64,000 nt of DNA from Flagellimonas chongwuensis (GTDB lineage: Bacteria > Bacteroidota > Bacteroidia > Flavobacteriales > Flavobacteriaceae), in contig NZ_WYET01000003.1 in assembly GCF_013376415.1 (NCBI RefSeq), positions 229,380 to 293,379 on the forward strand. Direction: 5' to 3'. Position numbers and translations under genes: made by a program. Below the pieces are notes generated by a model. It did no database searches, was not told where the DNA came from, and saw only the letters and a list, made by a program, of their open reading frames with translations. Below, in pieces: positions 62,901-64,000 of the stretch (positions are counted from its first letter, which is position 1; every line of letters starts with the position of its first letter).

Positions 62901-64000
62901 TCGTCACCGGACGCGCCCACCATCGCCGTAGTGGCCGTACAGCCATCCACCTGCGGGGCCAGCGACGGACAGATTCAGTTCACCTTTACCAATGTACCCG
63001 ACGGGAACTATACCATTACCTATGACGGGGGAAGTTTCCCCAACGTGGCAGTTGCATCCAACGCTGCCACTGTATCGGGATTGGCAGCGGGCAACTACAG
63101 CAACCTGACCATTGCCGTGGCGAGTTGTACCTCGCAACAGGACCCCGACGTCGTGCTCTCGTCACCGGACGCACCGACCATCGAAGCAGTGGCCGTACAA
63201 CCGTCCAACTGTGGGGCAAACGACGGGGAGATTCAGTTCACCTTTACCAATGTACCCGATGGGGACTATGACATCACACATGACAACGGGACGTTCACCG
63301 ACGTCACCATATCAGGGGGAACAGCTACCGTGGAAGACTTGCCAGCCGGCAACTACAACAACCTGACCATTGCCGTGGGAAGCTGTTCATCGCAACAGGA
63401 CCCCGACATCGTGCTCTCGTCACCGGACGCGCCCACCATCGCCGCAGTGGCCGTACAGCCATCCACCTGCGGGGCCAGCGACGGGGAGATAGAGTTCACC
63501 TTTGAGAACGTACCCGACGGCGACTATACCATAGCCTATGACGGGGGAAGTTTCCCCAACGTGACAGTGTCCGGGGGAACAGCTACCGTGGAAGACCTGC
63601 CAGCGGGCAACTACAGCAACCTGAGCATCTCCGTGGGAAGCTGTGCATCGCAACAGGATCCCGACATCGTGCTATCATCACCGGACGCACCGACCATCGA
63701 GGCCGTGGCCGTACAGCCCTCAACATGCGGGGCCAGCGACGGACAGATACAGTTCACCTTTACCAACGTGCCCGACGGGAACCATACCATATCCTATGAC
63801 GGAGGGTCGTTTGCCAATGTTGCCGTGAGCGGAGGGACAGCCACTGTCTCCAACTTGGCTGCCGGTAACTACAACAACCTGACCATTGCCGTGGGAAGCT
63901 GTGCATCACAACAGGACCCCGATGTCGTCCTCTCATCACCGGACGCACCCACCATCGAGGCAGTGGCCGTACAACCGTCCACCTGTGGGGCCAGCGACGG
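59901..64000 (+). CDS. Giant secreted adhesin with 86-residue tandem repeats (partial)
   Basis: 1366 codons in frame and still open at the window edge. The long N-terminus has a delayed hydrophobic segment (ILVTISLLIVLLTGNTVFGQ, about 34-53), i.e. an extended signal peptide. Residues about 55-580 form a LamG-like/DUF8202-type region with AEILLADGALDPTSITQAQS, YLAIKYGITL and MIDRDGNGDFSNG. From Cys588 the protein is built of 86-residue repeats (STCGASDGEIQFTF; GDYTITYDGGSFPNVTV; GNYSNLTI; CTSQQDPDVVLSSPDAPTIE) with two Cys each. The design is that of SprB-like T9SS adhesins; a C-terminal sorting domain would lie outside the window. Confidence 0.88.
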   Translation, partial: MTKLLLSSIFHALKLFQVQNKPYKKSKSQKILVTISLLIVLLTGNTVFGQIEVDTWYSADRAVNSAPTPNGSWHLFTPLAPGDGTTVTTWYDLVDWVDADKQDAIGHPSINLNQAFPDGFDYPFPNSGPYNLFLAPTGSTPGLPTLRRNDMNFNPSIEFDGSNEGDALVMRSVSRDDITVFIVFRAEGAGNTAETQRLLFGGDVDAHHSSVNVEQRTTNLSLGVSDGNRFSIGRTWLNDGGGVFQSGTIDLEGKPTIGVFTRDALPLSFQENLDTFVNGIHDISVTRGPGFYEANSLFFFNSIGKHFNSNDPNRNLTGNIAEILLADGALDPTSITQAQSYLAIKYGITLNNSGALGSVVGNQGFTYLAADGTTIWDPTINPNYRFDIAGLARDRYQDDGPDLRYNLHQRIAKSENDEAIVTMSTDSNFTTDNLDQTRPEIDNYPWAGTSPTSYRHNYLIWGNDHAGLDTTNVELPVSGDIVTRIPREWQVQKTFSAGVDPIYGVSLRFDLSGSNILPNDACRIHLMIDRDGNGDFSNGTVDLIMATSADSQYVFFDDVDFEHLDVFSIGLKAPLSITVVDSTPPSTCGGSDGEIQFAFTNVPDGNYTITYDEGTFPNVTVSGGTATVTGLSEGKYSNLKITANGCTSQQDPDVVLSSPDAPTIAAVAVQPSTCGASDGQIQFTFENVPNDTYDIIYDDGIFSDVDVNSNAAIVTGLPEGNYSNLTITVGSCASQQNPDIVLSSPDAPTIAAVAVQPTTCGANDGEIQFTFENVPNGDYTISYDGGSFPNVTVSGGIATVENLPAGNYTNLNITVNSCTSQQDPDIVLSSPDAPTIVAVAVQPSTCGASDGEIEFTFANVPDGDYTITYDGGSFPNVTVASNAATVTGLAAGNYSNLTIAVGSCSSQQDPDVVLSSPDAPTIEAVAVQPSTCGASDGEIQFTFANVPDGDYTIAYDGGSFPNVTVSGGTATVEDLPAGNYSNLTISVNSCTSQQDPDVVLSSPDAPTIAVVAVQPSTCGASDGQIQFTFTNVPDGNYTITYDGGSFPNVAVASNAATVSGLAAGNYSNLTIAVASCTSQQDPDVVLSSPDAPTIEAVAVQPSNCGANDGEIQFTFTNVPDGDYDITHDNGTFTDVTISGGTATVEDLPAGNYNNLTIAVGSCSSQQDPDIVLSSPDAPTIAAVAVQPSTCGASDGEIEFTFENVPDGDYTIAYDGGSFPNVTVSGGTATVEDLPAGNYSNLSISVGSCASQQDPDIVLSSPDAPTIEAVAVQPSTCGASDGQIQFTFTNVPDGNHTISYDGGSFANVAVSGGTATVSNLAAGNYNNLTIAVGSCASQQDPDVVLSSPDAPTIEAVAVQPSTCGASD
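61662..64000 (+). repeat. 258-bp in-frame tandem repeats
   Basis: Units begin at 61662, 61920, 62178, 62436, 62694, 62952, 63210, 63468 and 63726, with a tenth starting at 63984 and cut by the edge; the period is exactly 258 bp. Units 2 onward are very similar and GC-rich compared with the upstream half of the gene. Two sub-variants alternate irregularly (VSGGTATVEDLPAGNY and VASNAATVTGLAAGNY), a sign of unequal exchange. The first unit is the most diverged. Confidence 0.93.

Noticed and set aside
61730..63948. Repeated minus-strand open frames under the adhesin repeats
   Set aside because: They recur with the 258-bp period because the repeat itself does; they are antisense shadows of the adhesin frame, which is open throughout.
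61662..64000. Regularly spaced repeats as a CRISPR array
   Set aside because: Unit length is 258 bp, in frame, with no short repeat/variable spacer alternation and no cas genes nearby.

Overview
The window looks like a chromosomal segment of a flavobacterium (Bacteroidota, probably Flavobacteriaceae). The support is a type IX secretion (T9SS) adhesin cluster with a PorP/SprF-family protein and a gliding-motility-type C-terminal sorting domain, Bacteroidetes-style Rhs/SpvB proteins, TAnnTTTG-type promoter boxes, a MobB-type relaxase, and little Shine-Dalgarno sequence before start codons. No rRNA, tRNA or CRISPR array was found.

Layout. (1) 0.16-4.4 kb: a complete type II CBASS anti-phage operon, with a patatin phospholipase effector, a cGAS/DncV-like nucleotidyltransferase, an E2-E1 fusion (Cap2) and a JAMM peptidase (Cap3). 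(2) 4.4-6.6 kb: a decayed zone with C-terminal scraps of a tyrosine and a serine recombinase, an AbiEi/DUF6088-like antitoxin whose toxin partner is reduced to about ten codons, and a multiply broken gene. (3) 7.0-12.6 kb, minus strand: a T9SS operon of type-B sorted adhesin, PorP/SprF-like protein and TPR-PD40-OmpA protein. (4) 12.9-31.5 kb, minus strand: a large polymorphic-toxin locus. It reads Skp/OmpH-like chaperone, lipoprotein, secreted protein, 1801-aa SpvB-like protein, 1466-aa LRR-Ig-Rhs protein and candidate immunity gene, followed by a train of displaced Rhs C-terminal cassettes, each with its own small membrane or lipoprotein partner, ending in decayed Rhs scraps. (5) 32.1-43.5 kb: a type II secretion/type IV pilus-like machine in two convergent operons, with all main cytoplasmic, inner-membrane and secretin parts plus a minimal prepilin peptidase. 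(6) 44.2-50.3 kb: a small mobilizable island with XRE regulator, MNT-type nucleotidyltransferase, relaxase, MobC-like protein, candidate oriT, excisionase-like HTH protein, a block of inverted repeats, a self-regulated-looking Fic protein and a tyrosine integrase. (7) 50.4-52.0 kb: two paralogous ferritin-like proteins. (8) 52.4-56.4 kb: GNAT - bS21-like - small basic protein - proC - proB - proA, a proline biosynthesis operon with ribosome-related passengers. (9) 56.5-59.6 kb: a DUF1508/YegP protein and a DUF5723/TSP3/OmpA protein. (10) 59.9 kb to the window end: the first 1366 codons of a giant secreted adhesin with nine complete 86-residue tandem repeats and a tenth cut by the edge.

How they work together. 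Regions 1, 4 and 6 are accessory conflict and mobility modules: CBASS against phage, Rhs cassettes against neighbouring cells, and Fic/MNT on the island. Regions 3, 9 and 10 build the cell surface. The genes at 57.4 and 59.9 kb share an upstream signature, phased 21-bp direct repeats about 90 bp before the start codon, that suggests one common regulator. The best candidates for undescribed biology are the Rhs cassette array with its glycine-rich, beta-patterned C-termini and membrane partners, the phased-repeat regulon, and the flavobacterial T2SS-like machine with non-glycine prepilin sites. All calls rest on reading the sequence; no database search was run.
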